Positions 20,551 to 30,860 of a stretch of DNA of 64,000 nucleotides are shown here, one piece after another. Within the stretch, counting starts at the first letter, position 1, and each line of letters opens with the position of its first letter. Under the pieces are notes generated by a model, which saw nothing but the letters and a program-made list of their open reading frames with translations, had not been told where the DNA came from and made no database searches. The position numbers were made by a program, and so were the translations under genes. The DNA is from Cricetomys ansorgei (lineage: Eukaryota; Chordata; Mammalia; Rodentia; Nesomyidae): the NCBI GenBank assembly GCA_026225945.1, contig JAMJFZ010002503.1, positions 1 to 64,000 of the forward strand, read 5' to 3'.

Positions 20551-21816
20551 CAGAGAGGCAAACGGGGATTCAGCTTTGCCTTACCTCTTGTTGGGAGAGT
20601 GGGAGCAGAGACTTATGGTTGGATCACCCCCTGACCCTTCTCACTTTTCTTTGCCTGTAACGAGACCACTTCTAAGCCACGTGGAGTTGCTAAGAACATC
20701 AATGGGATGGGAGGATGCTTTGTTTTTTGCTCATTGCCCAGCAGGCTCCCTCATCTTCCCCGGAGTCTCCTGGGGTCCCCTTCTGACTTCTCAGAAGAGA
20801 GGGCTGCTGACTCTGGAGCACCATGGCTTCACAGGCACACAGCCTTTCGGTGCCTTTTGTCCTGATGAACCTGGCAGCTGTATGCATGGGGGGGGGGTTG
20901 GCGCAGCACACCCCTAACCTTTCACAGATGTTGTCTGCCAAGGTTTCCTGGCCAAATCGATTTTGACATTTTGATAAGAACTCTCTCGCTGTGTTCTGTA
21001 GTTTGAATCTTTGACTCTAAGCTGCTCTGAAAACCAGCTGTGAAACTAAATCTTGTTTGCAGAATCTGCATACTGCATCAGCAGCAGAAACTGCCAAGCC
21101 TTGAGGTCATTTCCTAGACGCTGGAAGCAAGTCAGGAGGCGCACGGCAGTATTGAATCGCAGCAGTTTATCAGACCGCTGCTGTGGAGCCGCGCGAGAGG
21201 CAGAGAATGGATGTCTTGAACCCTTTGCTGCCTGTTGCAGTGTTTGGAATAAAAATGGGGGGAAAGGACCTGTAATAGAAAGATTTTGTATTCATGAGAA
21301 AGAAAAAGTCCCCGCTCCTTAGGAAACTTGGTTCTGATGCAAAACTGAACGCAGACAGCAGGAGCAGGGCGGTCTTCTGTCACTCGGTATAAGGGAAAAG
21401 AGGGAACCAGCAGACATTAAGTGCTTCGAGCCACTGAAAAGTGCACAGCTTCCGCCCTAATCGAGCTTCCTGTTGACAAGCGTTATTTTCAGGGAAAAGT
21501 GCAATCTCCTAGCTGTGTTGCCCCCAAAGGGATGGCCTGTCCGTTGGCAGGTCAACCTGCACCAGAGTGGGTGGCTGCACTCTGTCATCTCTCTGAAGAC
21601 ACAGGAGGAGATGTGGGGGAGACAGCTGCTGGGGACTCCTGGCTTCTCTTCTTCCTCAGAGACAGCATGAGACTCTGTGCTGTTGTCCCTGTGAGGTCCC
21701 CCAGGGTCTCAACACAATCCCCTCCCTCTGGGGTACTGGGGACACTTCAGGAACGTAATAGTCGTGGTATTAGAAGGCTGAATGAGGATGCAGTTCCTAA
21801 GGTCTGCTGTGACATG
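20551..21816. other. Unique sequence, no feature seen
   Basis: Mixed composition. 20940-21420 is repeat-free and moderately AT-rich. Short open frames only. Confidence 0.4.
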
Positions 21817-21965
21817 GGTGTGTGTGTGTGTGTGTGAGTGAGAGAGAGAGAGAGAGAGAGACTCTGTGTGTGTGAGTGTGTATGACTCTGTGTGTGTGAG
21901 TGTGTGACTGTGTGTGTGTCTGCATCTGTGTGTGTGAGAGAGAGACTCTGTGTGTGTGTGTTGGT
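21817..21965. repeat. (TG)n/(GA)n compound microsatellite
   Basis: TG runs alternate with GAGAGA runs and a repeated GACTCTGTGTGTGTGAGTGT motif. It forms the tail of the antisense RSINE1 on its right. Confidence 0.9.
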
Positions 21966-22263
21966 GCATGTATGCACACGTGTGCCTGGATGCACGTGGA
22001 AGCCAGGGCTCGACCTTGGGTAGCGTTCCTCAGATGCAGCCCGCCTTGTGTTTTAAGTCAGTGTCTCCCACTAGCCTGGAGCTTGCCAAAACCTAGACCG
22101 GCTGTTAAGCGAGGCCCTGTGGTCCACCTGTTTCTGCCTTCTGAGTTCGGGGGTCATAAATGTGAGCAGCCACCATGCCCAGCTTTTTAAGCGGGGGTTC
22201 TGAAGACGGAAATCAGGGCCTCATGCCCCCAGCACCGTACAGACCAAGCCATCTCCCCAGCTC
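21966..22263 (-). mobile_element. B4/RSINE1 SINE
   Basis: Antisense RSINE1: GTCAGTGTCTCCCACTAGCC, CCACCATGCCCAGCTTTTTA, then GGGTTCTGAAGACGGAAATC and CCAAGCCATCTCCCCAGCTC at the 5' end. Confidence 0.75.
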
Positions 22264-22823
22264 CTCGACAGAAATCCTTGACATGTCCCTCGAGAATCAG
22301 GTGTCAGGAAGAATCCAGATGCCTAAAAAGTATTTGATGGCATTCAGTAGAAGCATGAATGGTGAAAGCTTTTGGCAAATTGGAGGTCGTGTGACCAAAA
22401 GTAACCGCCAAACTAGACAGGAGACCTCAGTGAAAACCATAACGAGGCTCTCGACGCACCTGCCTACCACTCACAATTCAAAAGGCTGGGGAGCAAAGGC
22501 TGGCCAGGGTATGAGAGAAACAGGAAGCCGCAGACGGGAGCGGCGGGAGCATGAGGGAAACGGATCAGGTGGATTCTTACAGCTGGAACAAACATATACC
22601 CCATGATCCGGTAGTTCCTCTTTTGGACACTTACCAGGAGAAATGAGAACACATGTTCACGAACAGCTCACATAAGGGTGCTCTTGGAATTCGATTCTTA
22701 ATAACTAGAAACAGGAAGCAAGTCCAGAAGTTTCCAGCGGGTGAATGGGCAAACAGAAGTAGAGTCATACAATAGAATGGTACTCAGCAAAGAAAAAGAA
22801 TAGATTCTCCATGTTTGCCACTG

Positions 22824-22871
22824 GTGTGTGAATCTCAGAAGCACCACACGTGTGTGAATCTCAGAAGCACC
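22824..22871. repeat. 26-bp tandem duplication
   Basis: GTGTGTGAATCTCAGAAGCA plus CCACAC is followed at once by GTGTGTGAATCTCAGAAGCA plus CC. A simple local duplication within the L1 remnant. Confidence 0.9.
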
Positions 22872-22873
22872 GT

Positions 22874-23081
22874 GCTAGGAGAGGGAGAGCTGGCTCAACA
22901 GGGAACAGTGCCTTCGATCTTGTAGAAGACTGGACTTGGTTCTCAGCTTCCACATCAGGCTGTACCTCCTGCTCCAGGTGATCAGATGACCTCTTCTGTT
23001 CTCTGTAGACACCTGCATGTGTGTGTGCGTGCATGCGCACACACACACACACACACGCACACACGCACACACGCACGCACA
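22874..23081 (+). mobile_element. B3-like SINE nested in the L1M
   Basis: Head AGGAGAGGGAGAGCTGGCTC, then ACTTGGTTCTCAGCTTCCAC and GATCAGATGACCTCTTCTGT, then a CA-rich 3' end (23038-23080). Confidence 0.65.
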
Positions 23082-23640
23082 CCATAGAACCCACCGTGCT
23101 GACTGGGAGGAAGCAGACACCCAGAGCACACCGCACATGTTTTATTTATCTGAACTGATCTATGGCAGAAAACAGTCTTAACAGTGATTGCTCGTGTTGT
23201 AGGCGACGGCGTCCGTAATTTACTGGAAAGGGACCTGCGAGGAACTCCTCGGGTTTTTGCAATACCTTGACAGAAGCCTGGTTTCCATAGGTACCAGCAT
23301 CTGCCAGCATCCATCCCGTGACACATTCGAGCTCCTTGTGTTTGGTTCTCCATAAATTTTACCTAAAACAAACAAGCTGCAGGCATTGAACTCTCGTTAA
23401 TGATGCGTCGGCAGAAGGGTACCGGTGCCTGCAATTGACTTCGGAATGCATCAAAAAATAAAGTGGATCGATGGAGAGGAGAAGGTGCCGGACAGACAGC
23501 TATGAGACAGAAATAACAAAATACTAGTTGTGGGATGTAGGCAGCGGGAACCGGGTTCTCTCTGTAAAAGTCAGCTTGTCCGTATGTTTGATGATTTTCG
23601 TGTTTTTTTAAACACTGGATGTAAAACTAAGCAGTGCACC

Positions 23641-23879
23641 TTTTTTTTTTTTGTGGATTTACACATATCTGGAGAATGTAGATTGAAAGAACTATGGGGA
23701 TAATTCGTGTAAGAGTCAGAACAGTCATTGCCTTGGGTCAGGCTTGTGAGAAAAGGGGCTCAAAAAGTGTCCCTTGTGGTTGTAGGGCGTGTTCTGGCTT
23801 CTAAGTCTGGGAAGAAGCAGACATGGGCTAATGAGATTTATTTTATTTAAACTTTGTAATAAAATTGCGTGTGTATGTT
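23641..23879. other. Unique AT-rich spacer with T12 run
   Basis: Nothing recognised beyond a homopolymer T run at about 23642. Confidence 0.35.
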
Positions 23880-24013
23880 TGAGGCAGGTTCTCATGTAGC
23901 CCAAGCTAGCTTTGAACTCACTACGTAGCTGAGGCTAGCCTCGACCTCCTGATCTTCCAGCCTCTACTTCCCAAGTTGTGGGATCAGAGACATGTGTCGC
24001 CATTCCTGGCGCA
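23880..24013 (-). mobile_element. B1 (proto-B1 type) SINE
   Basis: GGTTCTCATGTAGCCCAAGC, TTGAACTCACTACGTAGCTG, then TCCCAAGTTGTGGGATCAGA and TCGCCATTCCTGGC at the 5' end. Confidence 0.8.
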
Positions 24014-24027
24014 TAATAATTTAGAAA

Positions 24028-24345
24028 GGGCTGGGAAGATGGCCCAGGGGATAAAGTCTTCGCCACACAAATGTGAGATTGGGTCACCCAAACTCCAGAT
24101 GTGGAATAAAGCCAGATGTGGTAGCATGCACCTGTGATCTGTGTTGCTATGGAAAGAAGGGAGACAGAGGCAGGAGGATGCCCAGAAGCCCACCGGTCAG
24201 CTAGGCCAGAGTATGCAGCAATGAACAAGGCTCTGTTTCAAAGAAAGAAGGTGAGGACTGAGAGCTGGGTCGTCTCTGACCTCCAGGAGCGTTCCGGGGT
24301 TCGTGGGCTCCCACACCCACACACATATCGGCACAACTCATCTTA
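24028..24345 (+). mobile_element. B4/RSINE1 SINE
   Basis: Full pattern from GGGCTGGGAAGATGGCCCAG through AAAGCCAGATGTGGTAGCAT, CCAGAAGCCCACCGGTCAGC, GGCTCTGTTTCAAAGAAAGA and TCTCTGACCTCCAGGAGCGT to a CA-rich tail. Confidence 0.82.
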
Positions 24346-24627
24346 AATATCATGGAGCCCTGGATGGGTTGTTTTGTTTTGTTTTTAAAGGAAACAATAT
24401 ATCCAAGAGATGGAGAAGTTCTGTTTTAAAGATATGTAGTTTAGGTCCAAGATACGGTTGCTCATAAGGTAGCGCTTGCGGGAGAGTTCCACAGGAATCC
24501 AGTGTGGGGTAGAAGGTCTACCCTGAGGTGCTCTGCTCTGGTTTTTCTACAAGTCCCTGGCCACCTTCTCTTTCCTTGTGAGCTCTTCCTGTGTTTATCC
24601 ATAATGACCATGACCCTCTGGGTTCAG
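24346..24627. other. Unique spacer
   Basis: Nothing recognised. Confidence 0.35.
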
Positions 24628-24710
24628 ACCAGTTTAGGCCAGCCAGGGCTGGATAGGAAGCTCAAGGCCAGCCTGAGTTACACGGTAAAACCCTATCTCA
24701 AAATTAAAAC
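24628..24710 (+). mobile_element. B1 SINE, right part
   Basis: GAAGCTCAAGGCCAGCCTGA, GTTACACGGTAAAACCC and TATCTCAAAATTAAAAC. The left half is missing. Confidence 0.7.
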
Positions 24711-24717
24711 ATCAGAA

Positions 24718-24778
24718 GGGCTGGTGGTGTAGCTCAGTGGTAGAGTCCGTGCTTAACATATGTAAGGACCGGGGAACC
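24718..24778 (+). mobile_element. ID SINE
   Basis: GGGCTGGTGGTGTAGCTCAG and TGGTAGAGTCCGTGCTTAAC match the ID/BC1 head with its tRNA-like A-box. The 3' end (GGACCGGGGAACC) is diverged and has no clear A-tail. Confidence 0.8.
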
Positions 24779-25496
24779 TTCGCTTCCTTTTATGGATTTG
24801 GTTTTCATAGTGACCCTAAGTCCTTCCGTCCCGGAGAGTTCTGCAGCATGGTGACCCCTCCGACTCCACACGCGCCCGTTTCCTCCTCCTAAGATTCATG
24901 GTGTCCTCCGAGCACACGGCCCATCGCTTCAGAGCTCCTGTCTCCAGGTCTCAGTGCATGGCCCCACCCATCCGTGTCTCTGCTCCCTGACACATCCACC
25001 CACCACTGGTGTGGGCTCTCTCCCAGACTGCACCTGGACTAAATCCCTCATCGCTGCCCTTCTGTGTGTGCCCGTGAGGCATCGTTCCATCCTCGTTCCA
25101 GGGTTTTTGGCAAAGGTCTCACCTCCCTCGCTCTTCTTTTCCTTTGATTTGTTCTCTCTATTGCGTTAATCTCTGAAACTCCCACTCTGGTCCTTTCTTT
25201 TCCCGAGTTAAGGTTTCCCAGTGCCTTTCTGCTCAACCAGGGTAAAGCCAGCGTCCTGGATCCCGTGTGGGGCCTGGTCTCCTCCCTCACTCTTGTCTCA
25301 TGGGCCCTCTGACTGCTGTGTGCTCTCCCTGCAGCCTTTCTCACCCCTGCCTCTGCCTGCACCCCTCCTCCCTGCTTTCCTGAGGGTCCCAGGAAGGTCC
25401 CAGTGGAAGCCGTTGTGGTGGTTTTCGCTGTGGAGCATTGCAGTGAGCCACCTCCCCACAGTGGAGAGCGCTGAGCCCTGACCAGTGAGTTTTAGC
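24779..25496. other. Unique pyrimidine-rich sequence
   Basis: C/T-rich on the plus strand, no repeat recognised. Confidence 0.4.
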
Positions 25497-25644
25497 GTGT
25501 TTTTATTGTGTAACTATTGACAGTCAATTTTAGAACCACAGTCGATCTCAACACCCCACAAAGACGTCCCGTACCCATCAGCTGTCATTTCCTGTTTCCC
25601 CCAACTCCTCCAGCCCAGGGCAATGCGAGTCTCTCTCTTCATAA

Positions 25645-25862
25645 AAATACATTGATTTATTTTATCTCGTGGATCTAGTGCGTGCCTGAGTATCTGTACA
25701 TGCAGACATGGGTGCAGAGTCCTCAGCGGTCAGAGCACTGCATTTGGGCCCCTTGAATGAGAGTTACGGGTGGCCATGAGCCACCATGTAGGTGCTGAGA
25801 ACCAAACCCCAGTCCTCTGTCAGAACAGCATGCTCTCAGCCTCTGAGCCATCTCTCCAGTCC
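25645..25862 (-). mobile_element. B3 SINE nested in L1M
   Basis: Antisense B3: TTATTTTATCTCGTGGATCT tail side, CCACCATGTAGGTGCTGAGA, CCCCAGTCCTCTGTCAGAAC and CTGAGCCATCTCTCCAGTCC at the 5' end. A short repeat GAGTCT lies on both sides, perhaps a remnant of the target duplication. Confidence 0.85.
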
Positions 25863-26104
25863 CGAGTCTGCGTTCAGTCTCAGTCAGGTTTGCATGTTCT
25901 GGACATTTCACGGAGCCATGGTGTGTGTGGTCTCTTGTGATAGCCTTCCTTCTCTTACCACAGGGCTTCCATGTTTTGTCCACGTGGTTGTGCTGGTTGG
26001 CACTATGGGACCAGATCCCTTCCAAATCCCCAATAGTATTTTACATTTTATTTATCCCTTTGTCTACTGACGAGTGCTTAGGTTGCTTACCCGTGGCCAA
26101 TTCT

Positions 26105-26290
26105 TGTTTGTTTTGAGACAGGGTCTCACTATGTAGTTCTGGCTGGTCTGGAACTCACCATATGGACCAGGCTGGCTTGGAACTCACAGAGATACATCTG
26201 CCTCTGCCTCTGCCTCTGCCTCTGCCTCTGCCTCTGCCTCTTCTGCCTCTCAAATGGCTGGGATTAAAGTTGTGTACCACCATGTCAGGC
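26105..26290 (-). mobile_element. B1 SINE with hexamer expansion
   Basis: Antisense B1: GAGACAGGGTCTCACTATGT, GGCTGGTCTGGAACTCACCA, CTGGGATTAAAGTTGTGTAC. The normal TGCCTCTGCCTC stretch has grown to about seven TGCCTC units (26199-26240), adding some 35 bp to the element. Confidence 0.92.
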
Positions 26291-26445
26291 TTTCTTTGGT
26301 TGTTACGAATACTGCCATTGTAAAGATTTGTGAACATGTTTTTGCATGGACAAACGCTTCCATTTCTCTTAGGTGCGCAGAATTCTGGGCCACTTGGTAA
26401 CCCTATGTTCAAACTTTCAAGGAGCCAACAGACTGTTGTCTTCCA

Positions 26446-28059
26446 AAATGGCTACCCCACTTTATTCGCGAAGCAGAGATTTAGTTTCAAAGGTTGAAGT
26501 TTTAGTTTTCTCTGCAGTGGAAGATGGATTTTATGAGCCAAGAAGACCTGCTTTCAGACTCCAGGGAGGAACTGGTGGTCCCCTGTGGAAGTGGGGCCGA
26601 GTGTGTCAGAGCGCACGGTGTCAGAGCTCAGAGTACCGGGCCATGGGGTGTAAACGAGCGGGAAATAAAGACCTGAGCCGCGGAGACTGCTTTCAGGATG
26701 GGAAGGCTGGGCTGTTCTGGTTCATGAAGCATGCGTGTAGGGGGTGCAGGGCAGGCTGTGGGTCTCAGGCCTGCTGGGTGTTCCAGGCACAGGTGAGAAG
26801 GTGGCTGGTGATGTTGAGTGGAGACGTCGGGGCCGAGTCAGGGCATCTGTGGGGTTGCCAGTGTGCGGATGTGCACAAAGTCAAGGAGCAGGACAGACGG
26901 ATGGAGCAAGGCGGACAGTGGGTCCAACGCTGAGGAATGGGGTCCAGCCGCAGCTGGGGCTTAGGCAGAGAGCGTCCACCCAGGGGACCTACTGTGGCCT
27001 TCAGTGGAGAGGAGTAGGTCAGGGGACCATGGAGATGCCACGGAGACAGGGCTCAACGGGGGTGTCTCTGCCAGCGCTCTCTGCTACTAGCCGAGAAGCT
27101 GCCACTCCTCAGGAGGTCATGCTGATGTGACCTCAGGGCGGGAAGGTGAGAAATGGCTGGGAGCAGCCCGACTCCTGGACTCTGGGCCCTGAAGGCGGCA
27201 GAGAATCGATGGACCCTACGGGAGGTGGCATCAGCCGGGTTAGAGAATGGAGACCCAAGAGTATACTTAAAAATGGATGAAAAAGCAACCAGAGAGGTGG
27301 AACCAGATAGTTCAGATTGCTGGGGCAGGGAACCAGCTGGTCCAGGAGACCAGCGACCTTTAACAGACATGGAGGCCGGATGCTGCTTCTCCTGCGACAG
27401 GAAGAGAAGCAGAGGGGCAAGTAGGAAGTGTGGGCTACGAAGGGAGACAGTGTGGCCACGAATGTCTAGACCCAGCCCTTCCCTCTCAGTGTCTTCCCCT
27501 CCTCCTCTAGTCCGTTGTTGTTTGGGGGGAGGTCTGGTGTCAGGGGAGAAGGTAGCAGCAGGCTTCACACACAGGCAGGGGAAGGTGAGGCCGTGAAGGG
27601 GAAGGGGGCAGGGAGTGATGGAGGCTGAAGAAGCCGCGTAGCCAGAGTATACCTGTCCCCGTGAGACCGCCATCAGTACTAGCTCAGGGGAGAAGCGCCT
27701 GGCAGATGGAGGTCAAGGAAAGAAAGGTCTGCAGTGGGATTTCAGAGGCATCTGTTGTGCTGTGTGGGGCTGAATGGCCAGGGTTCGGTGTTGAGAAAAG
27801 TCAGGAGAGGCAGGACAGGGAGGCACTGAGAGGCTGGGTGGGGTGGGCAGGTCAGGGGGAGGCACAGAGGACAGAACGGGATGCCTAGTCCTCTCAGTTG
27901 ATGGCGGGCTTGGGACTGGGACCTGGCACTGTCTCCTCAGCACTCAGTGCGGAACGCAAGCGGCTGAGGGAGACACCAGAGTACAGGTCAGTTCCATCCC
28001 AGCCACGTGTGGAGACTCCCAGAGGGCGGGGGCTCTTCTCAGCGCTGTGGCGAAAGGCA
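26446..28059. other. Unique GC-rich sequence
   Basis: 1.6 kb of purine-rich, GC-rich unique DNA. A 206-residue minus-strand open frame (27053-27673) and plus-strand frames overlap each other, with no recognisable domain, so they are treated as chance. Confidence 0.4.
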
Positions 28060-28283
28060 TCCTTTGCAGGAACGTGAGTCCCTGGGCACATTGCATCAGC
28101 TGTTGGGAGCAGATAGGAAGCAGGGTCCAGGCTATAAATCTCAAGCCTCACCCCCAGTGACCCACTCCCCCGGCCAGGCTCCACCTGTTAAAGACTCCAC
28201 CGTATCCCCCATGAGAGCCACCGGCTGGGCGTCAAACGTCCACACAAGAGCCTGTGAGGGACATTTCACATCCAAACCATAAC
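28060..28283 (-). mobile_element. MaLR-type LTR, partial
   Basis: The antisense 5' part of an LTR: CTCAAGCCTCACCCCCAGTG, CAGGCTCCACCTGTTAAAGA, GAGGGACATTTCACATCCAA and ACCATAACA. The left end is uncertain. Confidence 0.55.
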
Positions 28284-29084
28284 AAGAGTGTATGAGACAC
28301 TAGAAGCTCCACCCTCCCCCCTCCTTCTCCTGGCCCTGTGGGGGAGTCATGACCACCATCTTTCTACCTCAGTGCTTCTGGCAGATAGCAAGGCACGAGA
28401 TACTGACTCCGGGCTCCCGGGATCCCACAGACACCGGCTGGCGCCATCATCAGCTATTTGGAAGTTGAGGCAGACAGATTGGATTGGCTTGTTGATGGCG
28501 TTTGCCAGTTTGTGGTGGGAATTGAGCTGAATTTATTATGGTTTTTGCCAAAAGCCCTCTGCCAGATATCTATGTAATCTGGGGGCTTCTTGAGTACACC
28601 ACGGGTTTGACGGGCAGGCGGCTGGAAGCCAGCGGGGCCTTTCTTTGAGCTGGCATCCCTTGCTCTGACTGGCACCTCACTTATGACAGAGCGGAGACAA
28701 CCGTGATGTGTGACAGTTGGAGTCTGGGGGTCCGCGCCCGTGGCCAGCCCTGCTCTGAGCTGGCACGGACGGCGGTGAGCATCGAGCCAGGCGCCGCAGG
28801 AGAAATCAGGACAGGTTGTCTGAAGATTAGAGTTACTTAGCCCCCCCCCCGCCCCCCGGAATTTTATCCAGCAAGTTTTGATCTATCTGTATAAGGGCTG
28901 ATTAATTAAACAGACCAGTGCCGTCAATCATGCGTAAGTAGTTTGAGGTGCTGTGTCCTTAGGGTGCCAAACAAACGAGGCAGACAAATACCTGTGCCTT
29001 TTGTCTCCTGTTTCCGTGGCAACGGCCTCTGTAATGGTATTGTTCTTTTTAGGAACATCTGTCTGTGTGTATAGGCGTGCTAAT
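28284..29084. other. Unique sequence; candidate conserved islands
   Basis: 28490-28680 and 28860-29045 are repeat-free with balanced composition and homeodomain-like words (GCTGATTAATTAAACAG at about 28897). A C10 run lies at 28841. No exon or RNA gene seen. Confidence 0.45.
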
Positions 29085-29286
29085 TGACATGTGTGAGTGG
29101 TTTGCCTGCATGTGTGTGTAGCACATACGTGCAGTACCCATGGAGGCTAAGGAGCGTGTTGGACTCACTGGAACTGGAGTTGTGGATGTTCGGGAACTGC
29201 CAAGCCGTGCGGCTGGGGAGAGCCGAGCCCCGACCCTCGGTAAGCGCATCCCAGTGCTCCTAACTGCTGAGCCATCCGCCAGCCCC
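29085..29286 (-). mobile_element. B3 SINE
   Basis: Antisense B3: AGTGGTTTGCCTGCATGTGT, TGGAACTGGAGTTGTGGATG, CCCAGTGCTCCTAACTGCTG and GAGCCATCCGCCAGCCCCC at the 5' end. Confidence 0.85.
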
Positions 29287-29507
29287 CTCGGGAGTATCCT
29301 ATCTCAAAAGAGAGTCTCTTCTGTCCCTTTGAGAACCGTTGATGTTCTTAGTGGAAATGTGTTTTAGAAAGCTTCTGGAATGGGAAAATGTTGCAAGTAT
29401 GACATTGATAACAGACTTCACTGGCTTTTTTAAAGAGAAGCTAGACTAAGTCCAGGTTAGCCAAATCACCGAAATTGGTGAGGACTCTACAATAACCCTA
29501 TCCCCAG

Positions 29508-29622
29508 CAGGGCCTGTAATTCCAGCACCAGGGAGGTGGAGACAGGGAGATTGGAAGGTCCAAGATCCTCTTTGGTTCCACAGTGAGGTTGGGGCTATCT
29601 TGGGCTACTTCAGGCCCTGTTG
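29508..29622 (+). mobile_element. B1 SINE, diverged
   Basis: CAGGGCCTGTAATTCCAGCA, CCAGGGAGGTGGAGACAGGG, then GGGGCTATCTTGGGCTACTT. The 5' end is eroded. Confidence 0.7.
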
Positions 29623-29781
29623 ATTAATGAATGGATGAATAAAAGCCCCCTGGATGGACAGACTTCATCATCGTGAAGCAGTGGGGATGTTGATTTGGAT
29701 AGGCCGTTGACTAGTTCATAGGGTGTACGCGTACAGGTTGGGAGGGACTTGGTATCTGTGCACCTGCCAACAACTTGGTCA

Positions 29782-29820
29782 GCTCTGCCCCTCTGCCCCT
29801 CTGCCCCACTGCCCCACTGG
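29782..29820. repeat. 8-bp tandem repeat (CTCTGCCC)n
   Basis: Three CTCTGCCC copies followed by two CACTGCCC variants. Confidence 0.85.
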
Positions 29821-30137
29821 CCGTTTAGAAGAGAAGCAGAGTGTAGCACGCACGTGTCCTCCTTAGCGTCTCCCTCTGCTCCCGACGGTTTTCTCATTCT
29901 TGTAAGAATCTTTCTTCATTTTTCACGCCTTTCATGTTATTTCTGGGACCCTGAGCAGCACACAGCATCGTTTGTGGATTTCAAAACTTCACACAAACGA
30001 GACCCCTCGTTGTTCTCTGACGGTGCTGATTAAGTGTTATCTTTACTGAGAGTCACGGATGTGGGCACAACATGCAGCATCCTCCCACAGATGTGTGCAC
30101 GCACCTAGGGAAGACATGTGCATACTGTGGCCCACAG
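29821..30137. other. Unique spacer
   Basis: Nothing recognised. Confidence 0.35.
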
Positions 30138-30158
30138 GTGTGTGCGTGTGTGTGTGTA

Positions 30159-30193
<35 letters not shown>

Positions 30194-30292
30194 GTGTATG
30201 TGTGTGCGCGCGTGTGTGTGTATATGTGTGTGTATGTGTGTGTGTGTGTATGTGTGTGTGTGTATGTGTGTGTGTATGTGTGTGTGTGTGTA
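30138..30292. repeat. (TG)n microsatellite with TATG and GCGCGC interruptions
   Basis: A TG array with regular TATG steps and one alternating GTGCGCGCGTG patch favourable to Z-DNA. It forms the tail of the antisense RSINE1 on its right. Confidence 0.95.
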
Positions 30293-30417
30293 CATACATA
30301 CAGATGCAAATACATGAGTGTATGAGTGTGTATATGTGTGCATGTATGCATGCACTATGATCGTATGTGAATATGTGTATATGTGAGTGTGTGTGCTGGT
30401 GTGTGTGCGGGCGCATT

Positions 30418-30708
30418 GTGTACTTATGCATGTGGAGGCTGGAGGATAGCCTTGATTGACTTTTCTCAGATGTCGTCTACCTTTGTCTTTGAGACAGAGT
30501 CTTTCACTGACCCGAGACTCGCCAGGTAGAGCAGGCTTGCTGGCCAGCGAGCCCCAGGGCTTTGCCTGTCCCGGGTTCTGTGTTACAAGTGCATTGCCAC
30601 CGTGCCCAGCTTCTTAAACATTTTAAAATGTGGGTTCTGAAGAGGGAACCCCCGCTCTCATTCTTGCACAGCAAGCACTGTACCAACTAAGCCACCCCCT
30701 CCCCGAGG
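30418..30708 (-). mobile_element. B4/RSINE1 SINE
   Basis: Antisense pattern: GAGACAGAGTCTTTCACTGA, GCTGGCCAGCGAGCCCCAGG, CACCGTGCCCAGCTTCTTAA, GGTTCTGAAGAGGGAACCCC and CCAACTAAGCCACCCCCTCC. Confidence 0.85.
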
Positions 30709-30860
30709 TAGTGTTCCTGCCGGTGTCTTCAGTGGACAGAAATTCTTAGTTTGGACCCAGCTTTGTTTTATGTTCTCAGTTTTTATGATCGGTACATTTT
30801 GTGCTATTGTTCAAGAGATCTTCACTGCAAACGTAAACATCACCCTCTATACGATCTTCT

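Larger units (their letters stand above)
22280..23640 (+). mobile_element. Ancient L1M 3' end, split by a B3
   Basis: Collinear with the end of an old mammalian L1 in sense: CCCATGATCCGGTAGTTCCT near 22600, CCAGGAGAAATGAGAACACA near 22633, AGTCATACAATAGAATGGTA near 22763 (ORF2 end). Then, after a B3 at 22874-23081, 3' UTR words ATCTATGGCAGAAAACAGTC, AATGCATCAAAAAATAAAGT and GTATGTTTGATGATTTTCGT. It fits the L1MA/B/C group; the subfamily is not resolved. No open frame survives. Confidence 0.7.
25497..26445 (-). mobile_element. Ancient L1M 3' end, split by a B3 and a B1
   Basis: The plus strand shows L1M antisense in order: TTTAGAACCACAGTCGATCT and CCCCACAAAGACGTCCCGTA (3' UTR), a B3, then GGTTTGCATGTTCTGGACAT and TTTACATTTTATTTATCCC (ORF2 end), a B1, then GTTACGAATACTGCCATTGT and CAAACGCTTCCATTTCTCTT. 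The three L1 pieces join into one collinear element once the SINEs are removed. Confidence 0.72.

Noticed and set aside
24718..24778. tRNA gene
   Set aside because: The tRNA-like head belongs to an ID SINE; no cloverleaf 3' half.
27053..27673. 206-codon minus-strand frame
   Set aside because: Low-complexity Pro/Ser/Leu and overlapping frames; no similarity recognised.
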